Source of the DNA: Nocardiopsis alborubida
Lineage (GTDB): Bacteria; Actinomycetota; Actinomycetes; Streptosporangiales; Streptosporangiaceae
NCBI RefSeq assembly: GCF_012396365.1
Contig: NZ_JAAXPG010000002.1
Location: 62,001 to 126,000, forward strand
Direction: 5' to 3'
DNA length: 64,000 nt
A program made the position numbers and the translations under genes. Below the pieces are notes generated by a model. That model made no database searches. It was given only the letters and a program-made list of their open reading frames with translations, and was not told the DNA's origin. Shown here piece by piece: positions 25,567 to 33,724 of the stretch. Position 1 is the first letter of the stretch. The number at the start of each line of letters is the position of its first letter.

Positions 25567-26508
25567 TCATCGATCGATCGCCGCCAGGGCATCGTCGGCA
25601 TTAGTTACCAGCATGGCGGTGCGCTGCTTGATCAACAGATGCGTGCCTGCTGACGCTGCCGAGGTCGTGGGACCGGGCACTGCACCGACGACACGGCCGA
25701 GTTCGTGCGCCTGCGCGGCCACGTTCAAGGCACCCGAGCGCCGACCGGCCTCGACGATCACCGAGGCCTCCGATAGGGCGGCGAGGATCCGGGAGCGGCG
25801 GAGGAACATCGTGCGTGTCGGGCGGGTGCCGGGCGCGGCTTCGGTCACGAGCATCCCTCTGCGAGAGATCTGATGCTGTAGCGAAGCGTTGCCCTGAGGG
25901 TAGATGATGTCGAGGCCCTGGGGCAGGACGGCGAGGGCGCGCGGCAGCTCGCCGCCGGAGTCAGTGGTCATCAGCGCTCCGCGCATCGCAGCGGTATCGA
26001 TGCCGAAGCTGGTCGAGGAGACCACGGCGGTGTCCGAGCGGACGAGACCGTGCGCCAACTCTTCGGCCACGTAATTACCGTATTCGGTCGAGGCGCGAGA
26101 GCCGGTGACCGTAACGGATTTCTCGACGGCCTCGGCGAGATGACCAGGGCCGGTCATCCACAGCGCGATCGGCGCATCTGCGCCGAGGTCCTTCAGCCGT
26201 GCTGGGTACTCGGGCGAGTCGGAGGCGATGAGGCGGGCGTCGTGCCTAGTCATGGTCTCGAGGTCGGCAGCGCCAGCTTCCCAGCGCCCCGTCGAAACGA
26301 ACGAGCGTCGCAGCTTCTCGACGGCCTGCCTGCCCTCCAAATCTGAAAGGTGCGCCAGGGCCGTCGACGGATCGTCGACGGTCAGCAGTCTCGCCAGCGC
26401 GTCGAAACTGCCGGTGCGGGCCAGCACCTGGCTGATGATCCCGTGCCTGTCGAGGTGTGCGAGTCGGAGCATCGTCGCGCGGACGACGGTGTCGGAGGGT
26501 GCGGTCAT
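25567..26508 (-). CDS. DprA/Smf-like DNA-processing protein
   Basis: 313 residues from ATG 26508. The Rossmann-like core of DprA is clear: YPARLKDLGADAPIALWMTG, VTVTGSRASTEYG, VSSTSFGIDTAAMRGAL, VLPQGLDIIYPQGN and GMLVTEAAPGTRPTR. DprA loads RecA onto incoming single-stranded DNA; relatives on plasmids and phages may protect transferring DNA or act in defence. The usual G-S-R-x(n)-G-x-D pattern is kept. It heads a leftward set of small genes and is separated from the replication block. Confidence 0.85.
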   Translation of the reverse strand: MTAPSDTVVRATMLRLAHLDRHGIISQVLARTGSFDALARLLTVDDPSTALAHLSDLEGRQAVEKLRRSFVSTGRWEAGAADLETMTRHDARLIASDSPEYPARLKDLGADAPIALWMTGPGHLAEAVEKSVTVTGSRASTEYGNYVAEELAHGLVRSDTAVVSSTSFGIDTAAMRGALMTTDSGGELPRALAVLPQGLDIIYPQGNASLQHQISRRGMLVTEAAPGTRPTRTMFLRRSRILAALSEASVIVEAGRRSGALNVAAQAHELGRVVGAVPGPTTSAASAGTHLLIKQRTAMLVTNADDALAAIDR

Positions 26509-26555
26509 GGTAAGAAGCCTTGTCTGTGGAGGAGGTCAGGGAAGAGGCGGCCGAT

Positions 26556-27116
26556 TTATCGGCGTCGGGCGCGAGAGCGCTGGATCCAGGCCTGTTCGGC
26601 AGTTGGAGCGCAGTAGGCGCGCAGCAGGCGCACGGGTACACCCAGGTAGCGGTACCGGTTCAGGGCCGCGTCGATGTCGTCGGGCGCCAACTGGTGCTGC
26701 TCGGCGCCCTCGGCCTCTGCGCGTGGGGTCATGGGTAGGACGAGTTCGTCCAGGGGCGGTGACGGGTCGCACACCCGCTGGGCCAGCAGGTCACCCAGGA
26801 CTGTGCGGCGCCCCGAGATCCGTAGAGGGCGCCCGGTGGTCATGATGTGCAGGTTGCGGGCTGTGTTCCACAGCGCGGTCGCCACCCCTTGGCGGCGCAT
26901 CGTCGGGGCAACGTAGATCTCGCTGACTTCCCCGGCCTGGTGCCAGCGGATCGCACCGATCTGCTTCTCGGCGATCCGGCGGGCGGCCACCGCGGTCATC
27001 GTCATCACCACCCCCGCCCCGGGGCGGCCTTGTTCGTCGCAGGCCAGAGCGAGCAGTTCATGGGTTTGGTCGGGCCCGGTATCGGTGGCGGGGATGTGCA
27101 CGAAGTACAGGTCCAT
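26556..27116 (-). CDS. GNAT-family acetyltransferase
   Basis: 187 residues from ATG 27116 with GGAGGG upstream. The acetyl-CoA binding motif is in ISEIYVAPTMRRQGVATALW (R-R-Q-G-V-A). The N-terminus is an antiparallel sheet as in GNATs, while the last 70 residues (helical, basic) lie beyond the usual fold. The substrate cannot be told. Confidence 0.7.
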   Translation of the reverse strand: MDLYFVHIPATDTGPDQTHELLALACDEQGRPGAGVVMTMTAVAARRIAEKQIGAIRWHQAGEVSEIYVAPTMRRQGVATALWNTARNLHIMTTGRPLRISGRRTVLGDLLAQRVCDPSPPLDELVLPMTPRAEAEGAEQHQLAPDDIDAALNRYRYLGVPVRLLRAYCAPTAEQAWIQRSRARRR

Positions 27117-27151
27117 GACGGGGCCCTCCTTCCTTCGGCGTGCAGGTGGGA

Positions 27152-27250
27152 TCACCACGGGGCCTGGGTGTGCTCGTCCAGCCAGGCAGCGGCCGGGTGA
27201 ACAGGGGTCGATGGGGGTGATTCAGTCGAAGTAAGGTGCGAAGTGCTCAT
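27152..27250 (-). CDS. Possible micro-ORF, 32 residues
   Basis: ATG 27250 lies inside the end of the gene at 27222 and opens MSTSHLTSTESPPS; codon bias is good only for the last half (AAAWLDEHTQAPW). No ribosome site. It could be the tail of something broken. Confidence 0.3.
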   Translation of the reverse strand: MSTSHLTSTESPPSTPVHPAAAWLDEHTQAPW

Positions 27251-27680
27251 CGCTGAGGTCGATGTCGACCCGGCGGTCACCGTCGACGACGGTGAACACG
27301 CAGCTCTCGTTGGCGCTGGGCTGGAGCGGCCCGCCACGAAAGAACTCCCGCCAGACAGCGATCGCGGCCTCGATCGGCGACATGCCGTCCTGCTCGATGG
27401 CCCAGGTCACGCCGTACTCGACCGGGCAGGGATGCGGTTCGGCGGGATCGAGGGGCAGCTGCCCGTTGGGCGGATTCGGCTGCTGGCCGAAGACGGCGGC
27501 CCAGACGTTGCGGGCGAACTGCTCAAGGTCGCCCTCGATCGTCACGGCCTCGTCGTAGCTGAGGACGAGGATCTCGTCGTCACCTTCGCCTTCGTACTGG
27601 CCGCCGGTCTCCTCGGCGAACTTGTCTTCAGTGGTCTTCGAAACGGTGGGGTTTTGGACGGCCTCGATGTGGAGAGACAC
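27222..27680 (-). CDS. Hypothetical acidic protein
   Basis: 152 residues from GTG 27680 (GAAGGAATC upstream). Acidic, beginning MSLHIEAVQNPTVSKTTEDK; a helical centre (LEQFARNVWAAVFGQQ) and a beta-rich end (CVFTVVDGDRRVDIDL). No family is recognised. Confidence 0.6.
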   Translation of the reverse strand: MSLHIEAVQNPTVSKTTEDKFAEETGGQYEGEGDDEILVLSYDEAVTIEGDLEQFARNVWAAVFGQQPNPPNGQLPLDPAEPHPCPVEYGVTWAIEQDGMSPIEAAIAVWREFFRGGPLQPSANESCVFTVVDGDRRVDIDLSDEHFAPYFD

Positions 27681-27765
27681 AGCTGATTCCTTCGTGGAGT
27701 GAGCGAAAGGGCCGGGGCGCAGTCAAAGAGATATTGGAACAACGCCGTGTCGATGTATGGGTTGA

Positions 27766-28239
27766 TCAACCGCGGAGCATGGCGCCGCCACGCTCGAGAT
27801 CCCCTTCGATATACGTGAGCATTTCGTCGGCGCCGGGGTGGGCCATCACGTAGTGATAGGAGGCCTCGACCGCGGTCATCTTCCAGCCAGCTTCGCTGAG
27901 GGCCTCTATCAGCGATTCCCCCCCGGATCCGGCGAAGAACGCCTGGTCGATGGAGAAGCGGCGGACGAAGTTGCGGTTGACCTCGGCGATGACGGCGTCG
28001 TAGCACTCGTCGAGGAGCACCGCGCGGACCTGGTCGAAGGTGGATACCCTCTGGTCGCGGATGCGAGCGAGCTGATGATCGACCTGGGCCCAGAAGCCCT
28101 CCGGCACCGGCGGGCACCGCTGGTCGCGGCCGGAGCCGAGGCAGGCCCGGCAGCGGTCAGTGGGCTCCTCGCGGGCTCTGGGGGCGTCGGCGGCCCGCCC
28201 GGGGTGGTCGAGGCAGTTCAGGCAGATGGGTCCAGGCAT
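27766..28239 (-). CDS. Hypothetical protein with N-terminal zinc ribbon
   Basis: 157 residues from ATG 28239 with AAGGGGC upstream. CLNCLDHPG (6-14) and CRACLGSGRD (30-39) form a four-Cys ribbon; the rest is helical and acidic. Possibly a nucleic-acid or protein adaptor; no family is recognised. Confidence 0.65.
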   Translation of the reverse strand: MPGPICLNCLDHPGRAADAPRAREEPTDRCRACLGSGRDQRCPPVPEGFWAQVDHQLARIRDQRVSTFDQVRAVLLDECYDAVIAEVNRNFVRRFSIDQAFFAGSGGESLIEALSEAGWKMTAVEASYHYVMAHPGADEMLTYIEGDLERGGAMLRG

Positions 28240-28310
28240 GGCAGATGCCCCTTCGGAAAATCATTGGGCTGGTCATCAGGTCTTTCAGCGATGGCCACGG
28301 AAAACGGCCA

Positions 28311-28402
28311 AGCCCGCGACTGGGGCGCGGGTTTTTCGCTGGGATGCGCTCGAACGAGAGTCGATGGGATCGGAACGCCCTGCGCCCCGATCCCATCGAC
28401 TC
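28311..28402. terminator. Two hairpins, one perfect 16-bp stem
   Basis: GAGTCGATGGGATCGG (28358-28373) pairs perfectly with 28387-28402 across 13 bases. A second hairpin, CCCGCG with CGCGGG, lies at about 28313-28330 and is followed by TTTTT on the plus strand. Together they close the leftward methylase/SNF2 operon. Confidence 0.75.
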
Positions 28403-28438
28403 TGACCCGTGCCCGCCGTTAGGCGGGCCCGTCACATC

Positions 28439-28615
28439 TCAACCACGCTCATCAGAATCTTCACTGTCGTTGAACCCTGCGACGATCTCGTTGATAGCGT
28501 CGGGTATCGACGAATTCACGATCGCTGAAGCGAGTCGGTCGAGTTCGTCACCGCTGAGCGGGCGGCCGGCCCACTCCTCAAGCTGCGATCGTGTGAGAGT
28601 GATGCTCTTCATCAT
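28439..28615 (-). CDS. Small antitoxin-sized protein coupled to methylase-like gene
   Basis: 58 residues from ATG 28615, overlapping the methylase-like stop by ATGA. It begins MMKSITLTRSQLEEWAGR and is a compact helical acidic protein. Size and coupling resemble small regulatory partners; no family is recognised. Confidence 0.6.
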   Translation of the reverse strand: MMKSITLTRSQLEEWAGRPLSGDELDRLASAIVNSSIPDAINEIVAGFNDSEDSDERG

Positions 28616-29352
28616 TTCTCTTCCTCTGTCGGCGATGTCGGGTCGGTGTCCGCGCTGGCATTGAGGTCGGACCGGTGTTGCAGTCGCGGGCCCCATCCGC
28701 CGAGGAGGTGGGCGGGGGTCGGCCAGGTACTGAAGACCTCGCGTGTGAGGGTGTCCTGGTGGCGGATGATCGCCGGGACGCCAAGCAGCGCCAGGTGGAT
28801 GTAGATCATGTGGACGGCCTGCAGGGAGAGGTCTTCGGCCGTGACGTGCAGCTGGGTCTGATGGTTGAGCCCGTGCGCGCCCATCTCTTCGGTCACGGCG
28901 ACGATGAACGCTCCAGCCCCGCAGGCGGGCTCGTAGAGCTCGGCGAACCCGTGGGCGGCCACCTGGTCGACGATGTCACCGATGGTCATCGCGGCCGCGA
29001 GCCGGGCGATGTCGCCCGGTGTGTAGACCTGGCCCAGGCGGTCGTTGCCGAGCTCGAGCTCCATGTAAAGGCGTCCGAGGACGACGTCGCTGGGCTTGGC
29101 CTCCATCGTCAGCGTGGTCAGTGCCAGGGCGTGGGCGAAGCGGTCCAGTTCCTCGCTCGAGTAGCAGTCGGCGATGGCGAGGTATCGCGCCTCTCGCTCG
29201 CCGCGCCCACGGATCTCGACGGCGTTGCGCAACGTCAGGGCGGCCGTCTCGACGAAGTTGTCGAAGACCACAGGGAGGCGGCGGGGCCCGGCATTGGCGC
29301 GTAGTAGCCCGGCGATCTCTCGGCGGTGGACTGCGGCTGTCGTCCTGGTCAT
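28612..29352 (-). CDS. N6-DNA methylase-like protein lacking motif IV
   Basis: 246 residues from ATG 29352. The SAM-binding motif I reads EPACGAGAFIVAV (near 140), preceded by GQVYTPGDIARL as in HsdM-type N6-adenine methylases, and followed by TAEDLSLQAVHMIY. The catalytic (N/D)PP(Y/F) motif expected about 60 residues later is absent; the equivalent stretch is WPTPAHLLGGWGP. So it may bind SAM or DNA without methylating, as short phage-encoded homologues appear to. A run of six C just before the ATG may hide a frame connection with the upstream open frame from GTG 29446. Confidence 0.7.
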   Translation of the reverse strand: MTRTTAAVHRREIAGLLRANAGPRRLPVVFDNFVETAALTLRNAVEIRGRGEREARYLAIADCYSSEELDRFAHALALTTLTMEAKPSDVVLGRLYMELELGNDRLGQVYTPGDIARLAAAMTIGDIVDQVAAHGFAELYEPACGAGAFIVAVTEEMGAHGLNHQTQLHVTAEDLSLQAVHMIYIHLALLGVPAIIRHQDTLTREVFSTWPTPAHLLGGWGPRLQHRSDLNASADTDPTSPTEEEK

Positions 29353-29442
29353 GGGGGGCGTCCTGTTCTGGGTAGAAGACGCGGACGACCCGGCCGCCGG
29401 TGAGCAGCCGGGTCGTTCGCGGGGAGTGCGGTGTAGGGGTCG

Positions 29443-29499
29443 TCACTCCTGCCGGAAGAGCAGGGCGAGCACCGCGTCGGGGACGACCAGCGTGCTCAT
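29443..29499 (-). CDS. Micro-ORF, 18 residues
   Basis: ATG 29499 to TGA 29443, peptide MSTLVVPDAVLALLFRQE, hydrophobic. Its stop overlaps a GTG (29446, GTGA) that opens a biased frame (TRLLTGGRVVRVFYPEQD) running into the methylase gene in another frame. Such chains of tiny overlapping frames are typical of this element; translation is unproven. Confidence 0.35.
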   Translation of the reverse strand: MSTLVVPDAVLALLFRQE

Positions 29500-29506
29500 G
29501 GTCAGT

Positions 29507-29737
29507 TCAGTCGCGCGGGGTCCAGCGTCCACCGTTGTCGGCGCGGACTACTCGGGTGTCGACCAGGGCCTGCTCGATCTCGTCGATATACTCGGCGGTC
29601 TCGGTGAGCTCAGCCTCGCGGACGTCGTCACGGTGGAAGGCGAGCTGGCGGTCGATGCTCTTGACCTTGATCTTCAGCCACTCCTCGGCCTGCGCACGCT
29701 CATCGGCCTCAGCGACGAACTCGACTTGACACCCTGA
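29507..29737 (-). CDS. Coding frame without a start, in frame with SNF2 stop
   Basis: Immediately after the TGA of the SNF2-like gene the same frame reads on for 76 codons with strong coding bias: FVAEADERAQAEEWLK, then SIDRQLAFHRDD, and ends ADNGGRWTPRD with TGA at 29507. There is no ATG, GTG or TTG in it. It is either a small helical protein whose start has been lost, or the true C-terminus of the helicase cut off by a nonsense change. Charged and probably coiled-coil. Confidence 0.5.
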   Translation of the reverse strand, partial: SGCQVEFVAEADERAQAEEWLKIKVKSIDRQLAFHRDDVREAELTETAEYIDEIEQALVDTRVVRADNGGRWTPRD

Positions 29738-31678
29738 TCACGCAGGGGCGAGGGCTCGGATGTCGTCAGCGAGCTCATCGCTGAGAGCGGCAAGCTTCAG
29801 ATCGTCGCGGCGCTGCATCGACACCGCGTCGAGCAAGGTGTCCTGGGTGTTCTTCTTCTCCCGCAGGACACCGGGCATCCGGTCGTCATGAGTGCCCTTG
29901 GTCAGCAGCCGGTAGATGGTCACCGGCCGCGTCTGTCCGGGGCGGTCGAGGCGTTTGTTCGTCTGCAGGTAGTGCTCGAGGCTGAACGGGAGGGTGTACC
30001 AGATGAGGGTGTGGCCGCCGCCCTGCAGGTTGAGCCCGTGGCCGGCCGAGGCCGGGTGGACGAGCATCACCTCGACCTGACCGGCGTTCCACCGGCGGAC
30101 CATCCTCCGTGAGCCGTCGAACTCCTCGGCCCTGATCCCGGCTCCCTTCAGCCTGGTCAGCAGCTGTTCCTTGTCGGAGCGGAAGTGGTAGGCCAACAGC
30201 ACCGGAGAGCCGCCGTTGTTGCGGATGAGGTACTCGGCCATCTCGGCCTTGGCGGTGTGGACGACCTCGTAGCGGCCCTTGGTCGACGGATCGTCCGGGT
30301 CGGAGGTGTAGAGCGTGCCGCTCGCGTACTGCAGCAGCTTCGAGGTCAGCACGGCCTCGTTCTGTGCCACGACCGTGGTCACCAGGGACATGCGGTTGGC
30401 GTCGAGGAAGCGCTGCAGGTGGCCCTGATACACGTCCTCGTGGTCGTCGCCCGTCAGCCCCGACAGCTCGGCTCGGATCACCTGGGCCTCAGGGGCGGAC
30501 ATGGCCAGCCACTGGTCGAATGCCTCGCGGGCGGCCTGCAGCAGGTTGTCGTCGACGATGTCGAGGACGAGCTCCCGCTTGAAGGACTTGTAGTCTTCCA
30601 TCAGATCCGGCGCGAGCCTGACCGTCACGTCCTCGACCGTGCGGCCGGGCAGGTTGAGTTCGGTGTTCTCCGCGCTCATCACCAGGTGCCCGATGGCCCG
30701 GTGGATCTCGGACTCGGCATCCGGGTTGGGCATCCACTTGGCCGGGGTGTTGGTGCCGGGGACCATCTTCGGGGTGAACCACCGGCCGCGGAAGGCGGTG
30801 ATGTTGTGCCCGAGAGCTTCGCCACCGTCGAGAAGATACATCTGCGACCACAGGCCTTCGAGCCCGTTGGCCGCGGGCGTGCCTGTGAGCTCAATGAAGC
30901 GGTCGACGGTGGGACGGATGGCCTTGAGCGCCTGGAACCGACTTGAGGAGTGGGACTTGAACCCTTGCGACTCGTCGATGATCACGGTGCGGAACGGCCA
31001 GGTGGGCTCGGTCTCGTCGAACAGCATCTGATCGACGAGACCGAAGCGGCACTGCCGACAGCCCTCGCTCGAGCAGGAGCGACACTTGACGGTCTCTCGC
31101 ACCAGGCGTGAGGCCTTGAGCAGCTCCTTGATCCAGGCGGCGACACGGGCCTTGGCCGCCGGTTTCTCGCCACGATCGACGGCCGCGGCGATCACAGCCG
31201 AGACGAGTTCATCCTGCTTCAGCGGTCCCAGCGCCCGGCCCAGGTCGAGCACGGCCTGCGCCTCGGACGAGACCGGCACGGATCCGGCTGCGTCGGGGGC
31301 GGCGACGAGCACCCGGGTCGACTGGGACGACTGGGTGAGCATCTCCTGGTTGATGAAGTACATCGACGGGGGATCGGTGGCGATCTCGGCGAAGCGGGCG
31401 AGCCGCTCGTCCTTGCTCAGCTGCCGATCGTTGTCGTCAACGATGAGCGAACGGGTGCGGATAGGCATCTGCCACTTCTCGATCTCTTCGATCCAGGTCG
31501 ACCGAGCGATCGCCACGGGAGCGACGACGAGGATGTGGCCGACAGGCCGAAGCTGCATGAGCGCGGCAAGGGTCGATAGCGTCTTACCCCCACCCATGTC
31601 CAGCCAGATACCGCAGTGCGGGCGGCTGGTGATGAAGTCAACCGTTTGCTGCTGGTGCGGTTTGAGCGCGATGGCCAT
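29738..31678 (-). CDS. SNF2-like SF2 helicase/translocase
   Basis: 646 residues from ATG 31678 (AAGGGGGGCG upstream). N-lobe: HQQQTVDFITSRPHCG, Walker A DMGGGKT (27-33), DESQ box in VIIDESQGFKSHSS (near 237), ELTGTPAANG. C-lobe: LLAYHFRSDKEQL, HPASAGHGLNLQGG and NKRLDRPGQTRPVTIYRL. This is the phage/plasmid SNF2 layout of DNA translocases. An inserted four-Cys zinc knuckle (CRSCSSEGCRQC, near 200) sits between motifs I and II. The position between a methylase-like gene and the polymerase block suggests a role in replication or repair. Confidence 0.9.
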   Translation of the reverse strand: MAIALKPHQQQTVDFITSRPHCGIWLDMGGGKTLSTLAALMQLRPVGHILVVAPVAIARSTWIEEIEKWQMPIRTRSLIVDDNDRQLSKDERLARFAEIATDPPSMYFINQEMLTQSSQSTRVLVAAPDAAGSVPVSSEAQAVLDLGRALGPLKQDELVSAVIAAAVDRGEKPAAKARVAAWIKELLKASRLVRETVKCRSCSSEGCRQCRFGLVDQMLFDETEPTWPFRTVIIDESQGFKSHSSSRFQALKAIRPTVDRFIELTGTPAANGLEGLWSQMYLLDGGEALGHNITAFRGRWFTPKMVPGTNTPAKWMPNPDAESEIHRAIGHLVMSAENTELNLPGRTVEDVTVRLAPDLMEDYKSFKRELVLDIVDDNLLQAAREAFDQWLAMSAPEAQVIRAELSGLTGDDHEDVYQGHLQRFLDANRMSLVTTVVAQNEAVLTSKLLQYASGTLYTSDPDDPSTKGRYEVVHTAKAEMAEYLIRNNGGSPVLLAYHFRSDKEQLLTRLKGAGIRAEEFDGSRRMVRRWNAGQVEVMLVHPASAGHGLNLQGGGHTLIWYTLPFSLEHYLQTNKRLDRPGQTRPVTIYRLLTKGTHDDRMPGVLREKKNTQDTLLDAVSMQRRDDLKLAALSDELADDIRALAPA

Positions 31679-31697
31679 GGTCGCCCCCCTTTCGTGG

Positions 31698-31903
31698 TCA
31701 GATGAATGCTTCGGCCTCCGAAGGCGACGAGATCGGCCTGCGTGGCCGGAGCCGCGGCGGGCCTGTCACGTTGACCTCGGCGATCCGCGCCCAGCTCGTT
31801 GGTCAGCAAGCGGTCGGGATGGTCCAGCGCAGGCCACCCAGGGGTACGAGGCGTGGACGCCGATGCGTTCCTGGGCGGCCTGCACTCGTGAGGTCGGGGC
31901 CAT
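31698..31903 (-). pseudogene. Small gene with frameshift and in-frame TGA
   Basis: ATG 31903, overlapping the upstream stop as TGATG, opens MAPTSRVQAAQERIGVHAS. At TACCCCTGG one missing base moves the coding frame to GGLRWTIPTAC, which meets TGA (31803-31805) and then continues SWARIAEVNVTGPPRLR to TGA at 31698 just before the SNF2 ribosome site. Bias is high throughout. Probably a decayed 67-residue gene. Confidence 0.5.
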
Positions 31904-32913
31904 CAGGCCTCGCAGGCTTCCTTGATCAGCGCCAGCCGGGCCGTGGTGTCACTGAGCTCTTTCTCGAGCCCAGCGCAGCGCTCCTCGGCGGTAACGGCGC
32001 GGCGCTCCTGGGCGGCCACTTCGTCGGAGAGCGCCTTGTTCTGCGCCTCGAGGACCTGGATGCGGGGGTCCTCGCCGAGGAGCGAGCGGATCCGGCCGAG
32101 GACCTCAGCGGCGTCGGCCGGAAGCGCCGACTGGTCATCAAGGCCAAACGCAGCATCACCCTGAGGGTTCACGGTCTGAGCAACGGGGCGCTCGCGCCCA
32201 TCAAAGGGCACGTCGAGACCGGCGCGGCGCAACTTTGTCGGCGTCGCGCGGTAGCGCCCGTCCTCTCCGCGACCGCCGACGGCCCGCAGCCGGTTGCGCA
32301 CGGTTCGGCCGCACACCGCGTTGGCCTCGGCGACCTCGGCGACGGAGAACACTACTTCCTCGGTCCCCGGGGTTTCTCCGGGGGCCGAAGCGTCGGCCTT
32401 GTTGGGTGTCCCGAGCACGTCCGGTCTCTCCGGCTGATCGAGATCGGCGGTCGGCGCTTTGACCGGCGTCGAGCCGGAGGCGGACAGTCGTGCGAACAGC
32501 GGTGATCCGTCCGGTCCGGGAGAGACCTCGATCTTGTCGTGGGGGCCCAGCCCGTCCTGGGCGTCCATCCAGTTGGAGAAGGCCATGCCATGGGCCGCGA
32601 AGGCTTCGACGACGGTGATCGGCGAGGCGAAGGGCACGGGTAAGGACGACGGCTCCGATCGGGCTGCGTGCCCCTCGAGGAGGCGCTTGATGTCGGCCTC
32701 GGCGTTCTGGGCCGAGCGGTTGGGGGAGGTCGATGTAGGCGGCACGCTCGCCGTCTGGCCCGCGTTGTTGCGCAGGATGGCGTGGCCCTTGGACGAGACG
32801 CGACCGGTGCACCCGGCGTCGATCGCATCGAGGACGAGCCGGGCCGCACGTTGGTCGAAGGCCTTCAAATCGCGGTGGGTGAGCTGGCCGAAGGATGTCC
32901 GCCTCTTGGCCAT
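31903..32913 (-). CDS. DNA-associated protein with C-terminal coiled coil
   Basis: 336 residues from ATG 32913, coupled by TGATG to the micro-ORF upstream. The N-terminus (LVLDAIDAGCTGRVSSKG, GHAILRNNAGQTASVPPT, NRSAQNAEADIKRLL) resembles the compact HicA/YcfA-like fold often seen in actinophage proteins. A Pro-rich linker follows, then a wHTH-like stretch (VAEVAEANAVCGRTVRNRL) and a long coiled coil (ALSDEVAAQERRAVTAEE). I infer DNA binding and self-association; the function is unknown. Confidence 0.55.
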   Translation of the reverse strand: MAKRRTSFGQLTHRDLKAFDQRAARLVLDAIDAGCTGRVSSKGHAILRNNAGQTASVPPTSTSPNRSAQNAEADIKRLLEGHAARSEPSSLPVPFASPITVVEAFAAHGMAFSNWMDAQDGLGPHDKIEVSPGPDGSPLFARLSASGSTPVKAPTADLDQPERPDVLGTPNKADASAPGETPGTEEVVFSVAEVAEANAVCGRTVRNRLRAVGGRGEDGRYRATPTKLRRAGLDVPFDGRERPVAQTVNPQGDAAFGLDDQSALPADAAEVLGRIRSLLGEDPRIQVLEAQNKALSDEVAAQERRAVTAEERCAGLEKELSDTTARLALIKEACEA

Positions 32914-32999
32914 CAGAGCCCACCACCCTTGTGAGCGGCGTTCGTGCTCGGGGCGGACGGGGTGCCGACGAATCGTGCGGCAGGCGATGAAGTTGTCAT
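32913..32999 (-). CDS. Micro-ORF, 28 residues
   Basis: ATG 32999 with GAAGGATC twelve bases upstream, ending TGA inside a TGATG overlap with the next gene. The peptide starts MTTSSPAARFVGTPSAPS. Coupling and spacing suggest that it is translated, perhaps only to carry ribosomes into the next gene. Confidence 0.45.
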   Translation of the reverse strand: MTTSSPAARFVGTPSAPSTNAAHKGGGL

Positions 33000-33027
33000 G
33001 GAGTGTCGATCCTTCGAAGCTGGATGG

Positions 33028-33348
33028 TCAGTCGGCGGTGAGCTCAGCGACGAGGGCGTCGACGGCCGATCGGCTGTCGACGACGTAGACGGCCGCGCCA
33101 GCGCGGAGCATCTTGGCTCTGACCGCCTGCTGGAGGCGGCGGAGGCGTCCGCCGGGGCGCTTGACCTCGACGAAGACCGTGGCCCGAGGGGCGATGACAA
33201 CGCGATCGGGCACTCCTGCCCTGCCGGGGCTGGTGAACTTCCAACAGAGGAAGCCGACGGCCCTGCAGCTCTCGAGTAGGTACGCCTCGATCTCGTTCTC
33301 GATGGTGCCGGTGTCAGTCGCCGACGCTGCGCGGTCCGCAATGCTCAT
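33028..33348 (-). CDS. VRR-NUC domain nuclease
   Basis: 106 residues from ATG 33348 after GGGGGAGCCC. The whole protein is one VRR-NUC (PD-(D/E)xK) domain: IENEIEAYLLESCRAVG, GVPDRVVIAPRATVFVEVKR with the PD and ExK catalytic residues, then LQQAVRAKMLRAGAAV and YVVDS. Stand-alone VRR-NUC enzymes of phages and plasmids cut branched DNA. Located next to the polymerase, consistent with a repair or flap-processing role. Confidence 0.85.
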   Translation of the reverse strand: MSIADRAASATDTGTIENEIEAYLLESCRAVGFLCWKFTSPGRAGVPDRVVIAPRATVFVEVKRPGGRLRRLQQAVRAKMLRAGAAVYVVDSRSAVDALVAELTAD

Positions 33349-33404
33349 GGGCTCCCCCGTCGCCGTTCGTGCTTTCCGTGAAGCGTGTGGTCGGTGGCCG
33401 CGCC

Positions 33405-33548
33405 TCAGGCGACGGCCATCCAGCGCTTAGCCGAGTTACCGAAGACCGAGACGACCCTCTCGTTGTCCTCCTTGACCCGGATGCCCGGTTCGGAGGCCCT
33501 CGGTGTGTCGGGGGCGCCTGCTCGCACAGTCAGTGTGGACTGGGACAT
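33405..33548 (-). CDS. Small protein, 47 residues
   Basis: Found by hand: ATG 33548 with GAAAGAG nine bases upstream, ending TGA 33405. It begins MSQSTLTVRAGAPDTPRASE and contains ERVVSVFGNSAKRWM. It is the first gene after the AT-rich control region at 33560-33604. Confidence 0.6.
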   Translation of the reverse strand: MSQSTLTVRAGAPDTPRASEPGIRVKEDNERVVSVFGNSAKRWMAVA

Positions 33549-33559
33549 GATTCGACTCT

Positions 33560-33604
33560 TTCGATAATTATCATTCAATGTCGATACACCTCCGACTCTA
33601 CTCG
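33560..33604 (-). promoter_or_regulatory. AT-rich promoter-like region of VRR-NUC/SNF2 operon
   Basis: TCGATAATTATCATTCAATG is A/T-rich amid GC-rich DNA and lies just upstream of the 47-residue gene. TCATTCAATG (33571-33580) repeats the 10-mer found upstream of the primase operon (19241-19250). Confidence 0.45.
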
Positions 33605-33724
33605 ATTATTGGGTGATTCGATTGCGAGTGGGCTCCTGCGGCAATGGTCGCGCCGATACGAGGACAGACCCCGCCGACGACGGGTCGCTGGTGGAGCCTG
33701 CGGCGGCCACAGGGAAAGGGCGCG

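Noticed and set aside
1048-31903. A recoded genetic code (amber read as sense) to explain in-frame TAG codons
   Set aside because: TAA and TGA also interrupt frames, several intact genes end in TAG, and frameshifts accompany the stops; no amber-reading tRNA is visible.
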